NCBI GenBank assembly: GCA_007131295.1
Contig: SLQW01000098.1
Location: 1-44,585, forward strand
From: Pseudomonadales bacterium
GTDB lineage: Bacteria; Pseudomonadota; Gammaproteobacteria; Pseudomonadales; Azotimanducaceae
DNA length: 44,585 nucleotides
Reading direction: 5' to 3'
Part shown: positions 18,344 to 27,026 of the stretch, in pieces
How positions within the stretch are numbered: the first letter of the stretch is position 1
How the letters are laid out: every line of letters begins with the position of its first letter
The notes under the pieces: generated by a model
What the model was told of the DNA's origin: nothing
Seen by the model: the letters and a program-made list of their open reading frames with translations, nothing else
Database searches by the model: none
Made by a program: the position numbers and the translations under genes

Positions 18344-18819
18344 AGCAGCACGTCAGCAGCACCGTCAACGGCGAGCAGATGGAGTTTCTCTGCGAGCCGG
18401 ATGAGACCCTGCTCGAAGCCCTGCGCGATCGACTCAACCTTACCGGCACGAAGGAAGGCTGCGGGACCGGCGATTGCGGCGCGTGCTCGGTACTGCTCGA
18501 CGGTACCCTGGTCTGTTCCTGCTTGGTATTCGCCCCGGAAATCGAGGGCAGGGAACTCACCACGGTGGAAGGCATCGCCTCCCCGGAGGCGCTGCATCCC
18601 GTTCAGCGCAAGCTTCTCGAGCACGCTGCGCTGCAGTGTGGTATCTGCACGCCGGGGGTAGTGGTGGCGGCGAAGGCGCTGCTCGATGCCAACCCGAATC
18701 CGAGCGAGGAAGAGACCCGCTACTGGCTGGCAGGAAACCTCTGTCGCTGCACGGGCTACGACAAAATCATCCGGGCGGTGCTCGATGCCGCTGCAGAAAT
18801 GCGAGGAGCTGCCCCATGA
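18340..18819 (+). CDS. Molybdenum hydroxylase 2Fe-2S subunit (CoxS-like)
   Basis: The 159-residue product carries the two [2Fe-2S] clusters that link the molybdenum site to FAD. The plant-ferredoxin-type cluster is at KEGCGTGDCGACSVLLDG with the later CSC cysteine. The C-terminal helical cluster shows QCGICTPG and NLCRCTGYDKI. Length and motifs match the small subunit of the xanthine dehydrogenase/CO dehydrogenase family. It overlaps both flanking subunit genes (ATGA), so all three should be made in step. Confidence 0.94.
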   Translation: MKQHVSSTVNGEQMEFLCEPDETLLEALRDRLNLTGTKEGCGTGDCGACSVLLDGTLVCSCLVFAPEIEGRELTTVEGIASPEALHPVQRKLLEHAALQCGICTPGVVVAAKALLDANPNPSEEETRYWLAGNLCRCTGYDKIIRAVLDAAAEMRGAAP

Positions 18820-21083
18820 GCGAGGCCGTGGACTTCCGTTACATCGGCACCCGACCGGTCCGACCGGACGGTCTCGACAAGGTGACTGGACGCGCCAACT
18901 TCGGTGCCGATTTCACGCTCCCGGGCATGCTGCACGGGAGGTTTCTGCGCTCCCCGCACGCGCATGCGCGCATCCTGAACATCGATCTCGAGGCTGCGTT
19001 GGCCGTTCCCGGTGTCAAGGCCATCGTGACCGGCAAGGACTTCCCGGAGGTCGAGCCCGGAGACATTCAGGGCGGAGAGGGGGCCGGCGACTATCACGAC
19101 CTCGCCGTGAACGTGATGGCGCGGGACAAGGTGCTCTATCACGGTCATGCAGTTGCAGCAGTGGCAGCGACGTCGGTACGCGCGGCCGAGCAGGCCATCC
19201 GGGCGATCAAGGTGGAGTACGAGGTGCTGCCCGCGGTGCTCGACATCGATAGTGCCATGGCCGCGAATGCGCCGCTGTTGCACGAGCAGCTTTACACGGA
19301 GGGGCTACCGGAGAAACCAGCGCGGCCGTCCAACGTTGCTCAGGTCATGGAGTCCACTCGCGGTGATATCGAGGCAGGCTTTGCCGAAGCGGACGTCATT
19401 ATCGAGCGCACCTACATCACACCTACCGTGCATCAGGGCTACATCGAGCCTCACGCCTGCGTTGCGCGCTGGGGTCAGGATGAACAGTCGCTGATCTGGT
19501 GTGCGACCCAGGGCAGCTTCGATGTGCGTTCCATGACAGCAAGGGTACTGGGTCTCAATGTCTCGCGTCTGAAGGTGATTCCAAGCGAGATTGGCGGTGG
19601 TTTCGGTGGCAAGACCACGATCTATCTGGAGCCGGTGGCGATCATGCTGTCGCGGCGTTCCGGTCGACCGGTGAAGCTGGTCATGACCCGGGAAGAGGTT
19701 TTCCGGGCTTCCGGTCCGGCTTCCGCGAGCAAGATCAAGTTGAAGATCGGGGCACGCAAGGACGGCAGCCTCACCGCCATGTACGCCTGGCTCGGTTACG
19801 AGGCAGGCGCGTTCAAGGGCTCACCCATGGTTCCGGGCGTCATGTGCGTGTTCGCACCCTATGACGTTCCTGCATTCAAAGCTGAAGGCTACGACGTGCT
19901 CGTCAACAAGCCGAAAGTGGCGGCGTATCGGGCGCCGGGGGCACCTCAGGCCCTGTTCGCCACGGAGTCGGCCATGGACGAACTCGCTCGCGAGCTGGGC
20001 ATGGATCCGATTGAGCTGCGCCTGAAGAATGCAGTACGTGACGGCAGCCAGGCGGCTTATGGTCCGAAGTTCAATTCGATTGGCCTCGAGGCCTGCCTCG
20101 AAGCGGCGCGGGCCCATCCGAACTATCAGCGGCCGCTGGAGCCTGGGCAGGGGCGGGGTGTCGCAGTGGGGTTCTGGTTCAATGTCGGCATGCAGTCCTC
20201 GGCTGAGATCCACGTCAACGAGGATGGCACTGCGACTGTGATCGAAGGTAATCCCGACATCGGTGGTTCGCGGGCGTCGATGGCGCTGATGGCCGCGGAA
20301 GAGCTATGCATTCCGTACGAAAACGTGCGCGTGGTGGTTGCAGACACCGAGTCGGCGGGATTCACCAACGTCACCGGCGGATCCCGGGTCACGTTCGCGA
20401 CCGGCATGGCGGTGATCGAGGCGGCCCGGGACATCATCAGTCAGCTCAAGCAGCGTGCGGCCGCCCTCTGGAACGTGGATGAGGACATGGTGGACTGGGT
20501 CGACGGCAAGGTGGTGCCAAAGCCGGGAATAAACGTGGAGGCGGAGCCGATGAGCCTGGCAGACATGGCCGCCGAGTCTGCTAAGACCGGAGGCCCTCTG
20601 CTCGGACGCGCATCGCTGAACGCACGTGGTGCGGGCCCGGCTTTCTCCGTCAACTTGTGTGACGTTGCGGTCGACCCTGAAACCGGCAAGGTCGACGTCC
20701 TCAGTTTCACCGCCATCCAGGATGCCGGCAAGGCGATCCACCCGAGCTACGTCGAGGGCCAGATGCAGGGTGGGGCCGTGCAGGGTATCGGGTGGGCCTT
20801 GAACGAAGAGTACGTCTACAACGGCGATGGCGTCATGGAGAACGCAGGTTTCCTGGACTACCGCATCCCGGTGGCGTCGGACCTGCCGATGATCGACACG
20901 CAGATCCTGGAGGTTCCGAACCCGGGTCATCCCTATGGCGTGCGCGGCGTCGGCGAAACGCCAATCGTCGCGCCGCTGGCTGCCGTGGCGAATGCGGTGA
21001 GCGCCGCGACCGGACTGCGCATGACGGAGCTGCCGCTGTCGCCGCCGCGGATAGTCGCCGCCCTGGAGGCGGCGAAGGGTTGA
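18816..21083 (+). CDS. Molybdenum hydroxylase molybdopterin-binding subunit
   Basis: This 755-residue catalytic subunit binds the molybdenum cofactor. It shows the N-terminal hammerhead domain (GRANFGADFTLPGMLHG), the molybdopterin-binding EIGGGFGGKTT and the C-terminal GVGETPIVAP, with the likely catalytic glutamate E714. The CO dehydrogenase loop AYxCSFR is absent; the matching place reads AYRAPGAPQA, as in other hydroxylases of the family. The substrate is therefore probably an N-heterocycle, an aromatic or an aldehyde, and cannot be narrowed further. ATG 18816 overlaps the small-subunit stop. Confidence 0.92.
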   Translation: MSEAVDFRYIGTRPVRPDGLDKVTGRANFGADFTLPGMLHGRFLRSPHAHARILNIDLEAALAVPGVKAIVTGKDFPEVEPGDIQGGEGAGDYHDLAVNVMARDKVLYHGHAVAAVAATSVRAAEQAIRAIKVEYEVLPAVLDIDSAMAANAPLLHEQLYTEGLPEKPARPSNVAQVMESTRGDIEAGFAEADVIIERTYITPTVHQGYIEPHACVARWGQDEQSLIWCATQGSFDVRSMTARVLGLNVSRLKVIPSEIGGGFGGKTTIYLEPVAIMLSRRSGRPVKLVMTREEVFRASGPASASKIKLKIGARKDGSLTAMYAWLGYEAGAFKGSPMVPGVMCVFAPYDVPAFKAEGYDVLVNKPKVAAYRAPGAPQALFATESAMDELARELGMDPIELRLKNAVRDGSQAAYGPKFNSIGLEACLEAARAHPNYQRPLEPGQGRGVAVGFWFNVGMQSSAEIHVNEDGTATVIEGNPDIGGSRASMALMAAEELCIPYENVRVVVADTESAGFTNVTGGSRVTFATGMAVIEAARDIISQLKQRAAALWNVDEDMVDWVDGKVVPKPGINVEAEPMSLADMAAESAKTGGPLLGRASLNARGAGPAFSVNLCDVAVDPETGKVDVLSFTAIQDAGKAIHPSYVEGQMQGGAVQGIGWALNEEYVYNGDGVMENAGFLDYRIPVASDLPMIDTQILEVPNPGHPYGVRGVGETPIVAPLAAVANAVSAATGLRMTELPLSPPRIVAALEAAKG

Positions 21084-21086
21084 GGC

Positions 21087-21332
21087 GTGGCGCAGGTACA
21101 TCTGCCGCAGCAGCTCGAGAGGCTCACCGGTGGTGACCGGGTCCTGGAGCTTGCCGTTCCCGATTACCGCAGCCTGATCGCAGCTCTGGAGGAGCGGTAT
21201 CCGGGGATTCGAGGCGCCATCGAGAAGGATTTCGCCGTCGTCATCGACGGCGACATCATCAACGATCCGCTGCTGGAACCGATACCGCCCGAAGCTGAGA
21301 TCCATTTCCTTCACAGGATCGGAGGTGGTTGA
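21087..21332 (+). CDS. MoaD/ThiS family sulfur-carrier-like protein
   Basis: The 81-residue product has a ubiquitin-like fold signature (LPQQLERLTGGD..LAALEERYPGIR..VVIDGDII) and ends in a glycine run (RIGGG), the feature that becomes thiocarboxylated in MoaD and ThiS. MoaD donates sulfur to molybdopterin, so its place right after the molybdenum hydroxylase suggests a link to cofactor synthesis. Usual MoaD and ThiS end in two glycines; here there are three. It starts at GTG 21087, three bases after the large-subunit stop, and overlaps galK. It could also be a sulfur carrier for another pathway. Confidence 0.75.
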   Translation: MAQVHLPQQLERLTGGDRVLELAVPDYRSLIAALEERYPGIRGAIEKDFAVVIDGDIINDPLLEPIPPEAEIHFLHRIGGG

Positions 21333-22503
21333 GGACGGACGCCCCGACGCCTCCCTGCGGGTGGCTGCATGGGCGCGAAGCCAGCGCCCCCGACAGCGCG
21401 TCCTCGGGCTGTTCTGGGCTCCGGGTCGAGTCAACCTGATCGGTGACCACATCGACTACCTCGGTGGGACCGTTCTGCCCATGTCCATCGACCGCGGGAC
21501 TGCGGTCCTCGTCCTCGACCGGCCGCGGCCGGGGGTCGTTGTCCATGCGCTGGACATGCCGGATGAGCCGGCCTATGAGGTGGCTTCCACGGAACAAAGT
21601 CACGGCGACTGGCGTGATTTCGTCAATGGGCTGCTGGCACTGGCACCCGCTGAGCCACCCGATGCAGGGGCGGAGCTCGTGGTGAGCGGTGACCTGACCG
21701 GCGGAGGCTTGTCGAGCTCGGCCTCTTTCACACTTGCGCTCGCTGCGGGCCTTGCGGCGAGTGGCCATCTCCAGACGCTGCAAGGGATCGAACTGGCCCA
21801 TCTCGCCCGCCGCGTGGAAGTGGAGCGGGTCGGCACGGCCTGTGGACTGATGGACCAGCTCGCCATCGTTCACGGCAGTGCAAGCGGTGCGGTGGCCATC
21901 GACTGCGCGACTGCGGCGGTGGAGCCGGTGCTTCTCGAGCTGCAGACTCGCGAGTTCCTGCTGATCCACTGCGGCCAGGAGCGCAGGCTCGCTGATGGCA
22001 TCTACAACGCCCGAAGGGCCGAACTCGCCGCTGGCCTCGAAGCGCTCGGTCAGCTGCCGGATCGCATCCCGCAGATCGATGCCCAGGCGTTGCCGGAAGC
22101 ACTGACGAGACGAGCTGAGGGGCGCCGTGTGCGCCATGTCATCACCGAACAGGCGCGGGTCGAGGCGGCGCGGCAGGCCGCGCGAGCTGCAGACTGGCGC
22201 GCATTCGGACTGGCCATGGAGCGCTCCCATGCCTCGCTGCGTGACGATTTCGAAGTGAGCATTCCGCCCCTCGATGCGCTGGTCGAGGCAGCGATCGCCA
22301 CGCCCGGCTGCGACGGTGCGCGCCTGACTGGTGCTGGGCTAGGCGGTTGGGCTGTGGTCCTGCTCGAATCAGTTGCCCGCGAGCACGTGCTTGCAGAAGT
22401 CGCGCGAGCGCTCGGAACGACAGATAGGGCGCTGCGTTGGTTCGTTCCGCGTCCTGGAGGTTGCCTGCGAAGCGTTCCCTGGGAGGGCATTGGGCGTGAG
22501 TGA
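21325..22503 (+). CDS. galK: Galactokinase (GHMP kinase)
   Basis: Galactokinase phosphorylates galactose to galactose-1-phosphate, the first Leloir step. The 392-residue product has the signature GRVNLIGDHIDYLGG near residue 35, with Asp instead of the usual Glu after LIG. It also has the ATP-binding GGGLSSSASF near 130, CGLMDQL with the catalytic Asp, and the C-terminal LTGAGLGGWAVVL. The first 25 residues are not conserved, and the GTG start at 21325, overlapping the preceding gene by eight bases, is tentative. Another sugar kinase of the family is possible, but the adjacent galT supports galactose. Confidence 0.87.
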   Translation: MVEDGRPDASLRVAAWARSQRPRQRVLGLFWAPGRVNLIGDHIDYLGGTVLPMSIDRGTAVLVLDRPRPGVVVHALDMPDEPAYEVASTEQSHGDWRDFVNGLLALAPAEPPDAGAELVVSGDLTGGGLSSSASFTLALAAGLAASGHLQTLQGIELAHLARRVEVERVGTACGLMDQLAIVHGSASGAVAIDCATAAVEPVLLELQTREFLLIHCGQERRLADGIYNARRAELAAGLEALGQLPDRIPQIDAQALPEALTRRAEGRRVRHVITEQARVEAARQAARAADWRAFGLAMERSHASLRDDFEVSIPPLDALVEAAIATPGCDGARLTGAGLGGWAVVLLESVAREHVLAEVARALGTTDRALRWFVPRPGGCLRSVPWEGIGRE

Positions 22504-23533
22504 TTTCGGCGCCGGCGTCCATCGGCGCTGGGATCCGCTGCTCGATGAGTGGGTGCTGGTGTCGCCGCATCGCGATCGCCGGCCCTGGCAAGGGCAGGAG
22601 GAGCTGGTCGAGCCCCCGCTGCCGCAATACGATCCCGCCTGTTATCTCTGTCCCGGAAACGTGCGCGCGAACGGTGAGCGCAATCCCGACTACGCGGACG
22701 TTTTCACCTTCGACAACGACTTTCCGGCCCTGCTCGAGGAGAGCGATGCCGGCAGTTTCAGTGAGCCCCTGCTGCGAGCGGAGCCGGTGCGCGGTCGATG
22801 CCGCGTTCTCTGCTACACGCCCCGACATGATCTCTCGCTGGCGCGCATCGGTAGCGCCGGACTCGAGCGTGTCATCGCTGCCTGGAGTCGGGAGAGCGCG
22901 GATCTTGGCCGCGACTGGCGCTGGGTTCAGTGCTTCGAAAATCGCGGTGCCGCCATGGGCTGTTCGAGCCCGCATCCGCATGGACAGATCTGGGCGCTCG
23001 ATGCCTGGCCCACGTTGGTCGAGCGGGAGCGGCAGGCGCAACGGCGGTATGCCGTCGATAGCGGGCGTTCGCTGCTGCTCGACATCGCCGAATCGGAGCG
23101 GCGAGCAGGTACGCGCGTTGTGATCGATGACGGGGACTGGCTCGTGCTGGTACCGTTCTGGGCACGCTGGCCGTTCGAGACGCTCGTCGTTCCGATGAGG
23201 CCCTGCAGTGGTCTTGCGGGCTTGTGCGATCGCGCGAGCGCGTCACTCGCAGCGGTGCTGAGCGACCTGTTTCGCGCCTACGACAACCTGTTCCGCTGCG
23301 CCTTTCCCTACTCCTTCGGCTGGCACGGGTTGCCCGGTCCGGAGCCTGCGCAGGGTGCGGAGTGGCAGCTGCACGGCCACTGCTATCCGCCGCTTTTGCG
23401 TTCCGCCTCCGTGCGGAAGTTCATGGTCGGTTTCGAACTGTTGGCGGAAGCCCAGCGCGACATTGCACCGGAGACGGCGGCTGCGCGCCTGCGGGCAGCG
23501 CGTGGTCCCCATTGGCAGGAGGAAACGGCATGA
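22496..23533 (+). CDS. galT: Galactose-1-phosphate uridylyltransferase
   Basis: GalT exchanges the UMP of UDP-glucose with galactose-1-phosphate. The 345-residue product matches the E. coli length (348). It has the zinc-site cysteines C49 and C52 (ACYLCPGN), ENRGAAMGCSSPHPHGQIW with the nucleophile H162, and a C-terminal WHLHG-type block (EWQLHGHCYPP). GTG 22496 overlaps the galK stop by eight bases. The next gene starts at the ATGA overlap with its stop. No galE or galM is present nearby. Confidence 0.93.
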   Translation: MSDFGAGVHRRWDPLLDEWVLVSPHRDRRPWQGQEELVEPPLPQYDPACYLCPGNVRANGERNPDYADVFTFDNDFPALLEESDAGSFSEPLLRAEPVRGRCRVLCYTPRHDLSLARIGSAGLERVIAAWSRESADLGRDWRWVQCFENRGAAMGCSSPHPHGQIWALDAWPTLVERERQAQRRYAVDSGRSLLLDIAESERRAGTRVVIDDGDWLVLVPFWARWPFETLVVPMRPCSGLAGLCDRASASLAAVLSDLFRAYDNLFRCAFPYSFGWHGLPGPEPAQGAEWQLHGHCYPPLLRSASVRKFMVGFELLAEAQRDIAPETAAARLRAARGPHWQEETA

Positions 23534-24099
23534 ACGAAGCGCTCGAGCTGTTGCTCAAGCGACGCAGCGTGAAGGCCATCGACATGATCGAGCCCGGCCC
23601 GAGCGATGAAGAATTGAATACGATCATCCGTTGCGGAATCCGGGTTCCGGATCACGGCAAGCTTGGGCCATGGCGTATCCTGCGGTTTGCCGGGGATAGG
23701 CGACGCGCTTTCGGCGCCGTGCTCGTGGCTGCCTGGCAGGCAGCACACCCTGCCGATCCGCCGGCTCGCGCCGAGCTCGAGCGTGGGCGCCTGGAGCGGG
23801 CACCGGTGGTGCTTGCGGTGATTTCGCGGATTACCCCGGAGCATAAGATCCCCGAATGGGAACAAGAGCTCTCCGCAGGCGCCGTATGCCAGAACCTCCT
23901 CGTCGCAGCCCACGCGATGGGCTATCGCGCCCAGTGGCTGACGGAATGGTTTGCTTACGACAGAACCGTGGCGCAGGCGCTAGGGCTCGGTCCGCACGAG
24001 CGACTGGCGGGGTGGATTCATATCGGCTCCTCGGCGGCGGAGCCGCCGGATCGGCCGCGCCCCGACTTTGCGGACGTCGTGCGCGACTGGGAGCCTTGA
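23530..24099 (+). CDS. Nitroreductase family protein (YdjA-like)
   Basis: The 189-residue product has the FMN-binding nitroreductase fold: an N-terminal RRSVK with the family serine, VPDHGKLGPWRI (about 38-49) and the helix block AVCQNLLVAAHAMGYRAQWLT. The short length and DHGKL/PWR pattern resemble E. coli YdjA rather than NfsB. It would reduce a nitro- or quinone-like compound with NAD(P)H; the true substrate is unknown. It is coupled to galT by a four-base overlap and ends seven bases before the converging HAD gene. Confidence 0.85.
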   Translation: MNEALELLLKRRSVKAIDMIEPGPSDEELNTIIRCGIRVPDHGKLGPWRILRFAGDRRRAFGAVLVAAWQAAHPADPPARAELERGRLERAPVVLAVISRITPEHKIPEWEQELSAGAVCQNLLVAAHAMGYRAQWLTEWFAYDRTVAQALGLGPHERLAGWIHIGSSAAEPPDRPRPDFADVVRDWEP

Positions 24100-24106
24100 G
24101 CGCGCC

Positions 24107-24757
24107 TTAGACGTCGAGGTCGATACCGGTGGCGCTTGCCAGGTCGGCGAGGGCCTGCTCTTCGCTCAGGACCTTGATCGTCGTCATACCCATCTTCGCT
24201 GCCGGCTTCAGGTTGATCCCGAGATCGTCGAGAAACAGCATTCGCTCTGGTGCCACGCCCAGACGCTCGAGGACGAGCTCGTAGGCACGCGGCTCCGGCT
24301 TGCGCACGCCCTCGACGCTCGACTCCACCACGAGGTCGAACATGGCCATGACCGCAGCAACGCGCTCCGCCCGCTGCCCATCCGTGGCCATACCTGGTCC
24401 GCGGCCGTGTTTGACGTTGTTGGTCAAGCAGGCGTTACGGAAGTGGTTCTTGCAGCGCTCGAGTGCCTTGATCATGCGTGGGCGGACATCACCCGACAGC
24501 AGCCCGAGCACATCCCGTCCCGGTACCGGGTGACCGAGCGCGCTGGATTCGGCGAGAAAGGCCTCATCGAATGCGTCGATGTCGATGCGGCTGCTCTCGA
24601 ACCGGGCCCAGGCGTTGTCTTTCGGATTGGTTGCATTGACGCTGCGGATGAAGTCGAGCGGCAGGCCTCGTTCGCTCTCGTAGCGGTTGAAAGCCTCGAA
24701 CGGGCTGGTGGTCAGAACGCCACCGAAATCCCAAAGAATTGCGTCGAATGCGCTCAT
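24107..24757 (-). CDS. HAD superfamily hydrolase, subfamily IA
   Basis: The 216-residue product has haloacid-dehalogenase motifs: motif I WDFGGVLTTS (9-18), motif II CLTNN near 109-113, the lysine in GVRKPEPRAYELVLERLGV, and motif IV LFLDDLGINL. In motif I the usual second Asp is replaced by Gly, as in the phosphatase domains of epoxide-hydrolase and ACAD10-type proteins, so phosphatase activity is uncertain. It lies 15 bases downstream of the SDR gene on the same strand, so the two may be co-transcribed. Confidence 0.85.
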   Translation of the reverse strand: MSAFDAILWDFGGVLTTSPFEAFNRYESERGLPLDFIRSVNATNPKDNAWARFESSRIDIDAFDEAFLAESSALGHPVPGRDVLGLLSGDVRPRMIKALERCKNHFRNACLTNNVKHGRGPGMATDGQRAERVAAVMAMFDLVVESSVEGVRKPEPRAYELVLERLGVAPERMLFLDDLGINLKPAAKMGMTTIKVLSEEQALADLASATGIDLDV

Positions 24758-24772
24758 GGGTCGTCAAGATCC

Positions 24773-25555
24773 TCAGAAGGTGAAGTAACCGCCGTCGATC
24801 AGGAAGGTCTCGGAAGTGTGGTAGCTGCTCGCGGTGCTCATGATGTAAACCGCGATACCCCCGAAATCCTCCGGTGTGCCCCAGCGGCGCATCGGAATGC
24901 GTTTCATGACGTTGTCGACGAACTTGTCGTAACCGAAGGCACCTTCAGTCATTTCGGTCTCGATCCAGCCGGGCAATAGTGTATGGGCCGTCACCCCGTA
25001 GCGGGCGTACTCGACTGCCAGTGCCTTGATCATGGCAACGATGGCGCCCTTGGTCGCTGCGTAGTGCTCTCCCCGAGCCTGGCCGGAAATCGCGGCGAGG
25101 CTGGCCGTACCCACCAGACGCCCGAAGGGGTCGCCTGCTTCCGCCCGTTGTTTCATGTGACCTGCCGCGGCCCGGAACGTGTAGAAGACGCCATCGAGAT
25201 TGACCGCGAGCATGCGTCGCCACTCGTCATTGGTCATCTCCTCGAAGGCAGTGCCGCGGCCGCCGATGCCAGCATTGGCGAAGCAGCCGTCGACCCGGCC
25301 GAAGGTTTCCAGGGTTTCAGCGAAGCAGCGCATGACAGCTGATTCGTCAGCGACGTCGCAGACCATGGCTGCGACTCGGGTGCCGTGACGCTCGAGGGTT
25401 TCGAGGGCTCTTGCGTTCTTGTCCGGGTTCGTACCCCAGATGCAGACGTCGGCGCCCGCCTGGGCTAGCGCTTCGGCCATGCCGAGCCCTATGCCGCCGT
25501 TACCTCCTGTGATCAGGGCGACACGTCCCGTGAGGTCGAAAGGTCCGTAGGCCAT
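24773..25555 (-). CDS. Short-chain dehydrogenase/reductase
   Basis: The 260-residue product is a classical SDR: cofactor loop TGGNGGIG, ANAG, a catalytic Ser in GTASLAAISG and the HYAATKGA motif with the catalytic Tyr and Lys, ending FLIDGGYF. An acidic or neutral residue after the second strand (WGTNPDKN) does not settle NADH versus NADPH. ATG 25555 is chosen because SDR homology begins ten residues after it; an upstream ATG would add a short non-conserved stretch. The substrate is unknown. It is probably co-transcribed with the HAD hydrolase. Confidence 0.88.
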   Translation of the reverse strand: MAYGPFDLTGRVALITGGNGGIGLGMAEALAQAGADVCIWGTNPDKNARALETLERHGTRVAAMVCDVADESAVMRCFAETLETFGRVDGCFANAGIGGRGTAFEEMTNDEWRRMLAVNLDGVFYTFRAAAGHMKQRAEAGDPFGRLVGTASLAAISGQARGEHYAATKGAIVAMIKALAVEYARYGVTAHTLLPGWIETEMTEGAFGYDKFVDNVMKRIPMRRWGTPEDFGGIAVYIMSTASSYHTSETFLIDGGYFTF

Positions 25556-25708
25556 GCGTTGTTCTCTGTGCGCGAAGAAGCGGCGCATGTTAAAGCACCG
25601 CGGAGATCCGTGCAGCCAGTCCCGTCGTCTGCCCGCACAACGACCGAGCTCGGGGAGGATGAGGTACCCTGGTCGCATCAACAATCAAGCTGGAGATGAT
25701 TCCGAGCC

Positions 25709-26050
25709 ATGGCCAGACGTCTGCCGTATCGAGCGCAAACTGCCACGGGCAACGTTTTCGATTTCGATTTCCCGCTGCATCGCGACACCGCCGAGCCGGT
25801 GCACGTGGCCAATATCCTCACTGCAATACTCGGGGCGGTCGACCGGGAGCTTCAGTTGCTCGGTAGCGTCGGCAACGGTGATGTACTGCAGGGTCTGGCC
25901 ATGGCGCTTGCGGTACGCACGCGCATGCTTGGTCGACGTTCGGACCAGGTGGACGCACTTGTGCGCGAGTTGCTCGAAGCCGCCCTCGATGCACCCGTCG
26001 AGCCGTCACCCTCCAACGTGGATGCGGATACGCCACGCGATATTCACTGA
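25709..26050 (+). CDS. Small protein of unknown function
   Basis: I do not recognise the family of this 113-residue product. Its middle (about residues 30-90) is predicted to be helical and rich in Ala and Leu (VANILTAILGAVDRELQLLG), while both ends look unstructured and the tail is Asp/Pro/Glu-rich. There is no signal peptide or membrane segment. GGAG lies 11 bases before ATG 25709. The gene fits exactly between two leftward genes without overlapping them, which supports it being real. Confidence 0.55.
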   Translation: MARRLPYRAQTATGNVFDFDFPLHRDTAEPVHVANILTAILGAVDRELQLLGSVGNGDVLQGLAMALAVRTRMLGRRSDQVDALVRELLEAALDAPVEPSPSNVDADTPRDIH

Positions 26051-26055
26051 CGCGT

Positions 26056-26868
26056 TCAAGAGCGCGCCGGACGGACCTGATAGATGGCCCTTTGCTCGAT
26101 ACTCGCGACGCAGCTCCCATCGTCGGCGCGAAACAGGTTGACGACGCAGTCCGCAAACTGGTGTCCCTTGCGTTCGAACAGATCGGTAATGGTCAGCTCG
26201 CTGTGCAGCTCCGTGCCCAAAGTCACGGGCGCGAAGTTCTGGCTACGGGTTTCGAGGTGGATCCACGGGTTCATGCGTGCGGCTTCGGCAAAGTGGTAAT
26301 TCGCACAGCCAAGCAGAACGGAAGGATTCGCGTAGCCCGAGCCCGTGCTGTTGAGCAGGTCCGGCATGTCGCTGGCCTGACGCAGGTAACTCGCCATCGG
26401 GTGGTCGAGAGTCCAGCGAAAGCGCGCTGCGGGGCAGCCATTCTCACGCAGCACGCGCATGGTTTCGGGTGTGGCAGGCGGCGCAACCCGGTCATCCGCC
26501 ATCAGCTGATGGCCCAGCTTTGTTGGAGGCGCCGGCGGCAGCTCCGGCAGGGCCACCTCGGCAACGGCACAAAGACGTTCGTCGCTCACGAGTCGGGCGC
26601 GATAGCCGTTGGCTGTCGGTTCCGTCAGCACGTCGAAGGGAGCATGATCATAGAGCGGTGAGCGGACGGTGACATGGGCCCAGCCCCGGCTCAGCCAGTC
26701 GAGCCCCCAGGCCTCGATAGCCGGATGCAGGAGGCACGCCGAAATCGTCACGCCTGGCACCAGCGCGCCGCGAAATCCATAGGCTTCGGCCATCTCGTCG
26801 GAGTGAATCTGATTGGCGGAATCGGGTACCGGATTGAAGGCCTTCCCGGACCAGTCTGAGACGGGCAT
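26056..26868 (-). CDS. MaoC-like hotdog-fold dehydratase/thioesterase-type protein
   Basis: The 270-residue product looks like two hotdog folds in tandem. The first half carries NQIHSDEMAEAYGFRGALVPGVT (about 20-42), which resembles the MaoC hydratase loop (D-x4-H, then G..vPG), with Asn in the Asp place. The second half has a similar fold pattern and ends near VRPARS. An acyl-CoA hydratase or dehydratase role is plausible but unproven. ATG 26868 is chosen because GGGGAGAGAG lies upstream; ATG 26892 would add eight residues. It is divergent from an SDR gene. Confidence 0.65.
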   Translation of the reverse strand: MPVSDWSGKAFNPVPDSANQIHSDEMAEAYGFRGALVPGVTISACLLHPAIEAWGLDWLSRGWAHVTVRSPLYDHAPFDVLTEPTANGYRARLVSDERLCAVAEVALPELPPAPPTKLGHQLMADDRVAPPATPETMRVLRENGCPAARFRWTLDHPMASYLRQASDMPDLLNSTGSGYANPSVLLGCANYHFAEAARMNPWIHLETRSQNFAPVTLGTELHSELTITDLFERKGHQFADCVVNLFRADDGSCVASIEQRAIYQVRPARS

Positions 26869-27026
26869 GTCTGCGTACTCTCTCCCCTGCATTACTTGCG
26901 ATCATCTTGCCTTGCACCGAGAGCGCGGGCCAGTGGTCTGGGCGACGCGCCATCGCGGCGTGGCAGCATTGCATGCAAACTGGTCATCCGCTCACGCAAA
27001 CAGCAACGCAGCACGGAGAGTTCATC

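Noticed and set aside
18816-21083. Aerobic carbon monoxide dehydrogenase
   Set aside because: The active-site loop AYxCSFR is absent and reads AYRAPGA, so the enzyme is another member of the molybdenum hydroxylase family.
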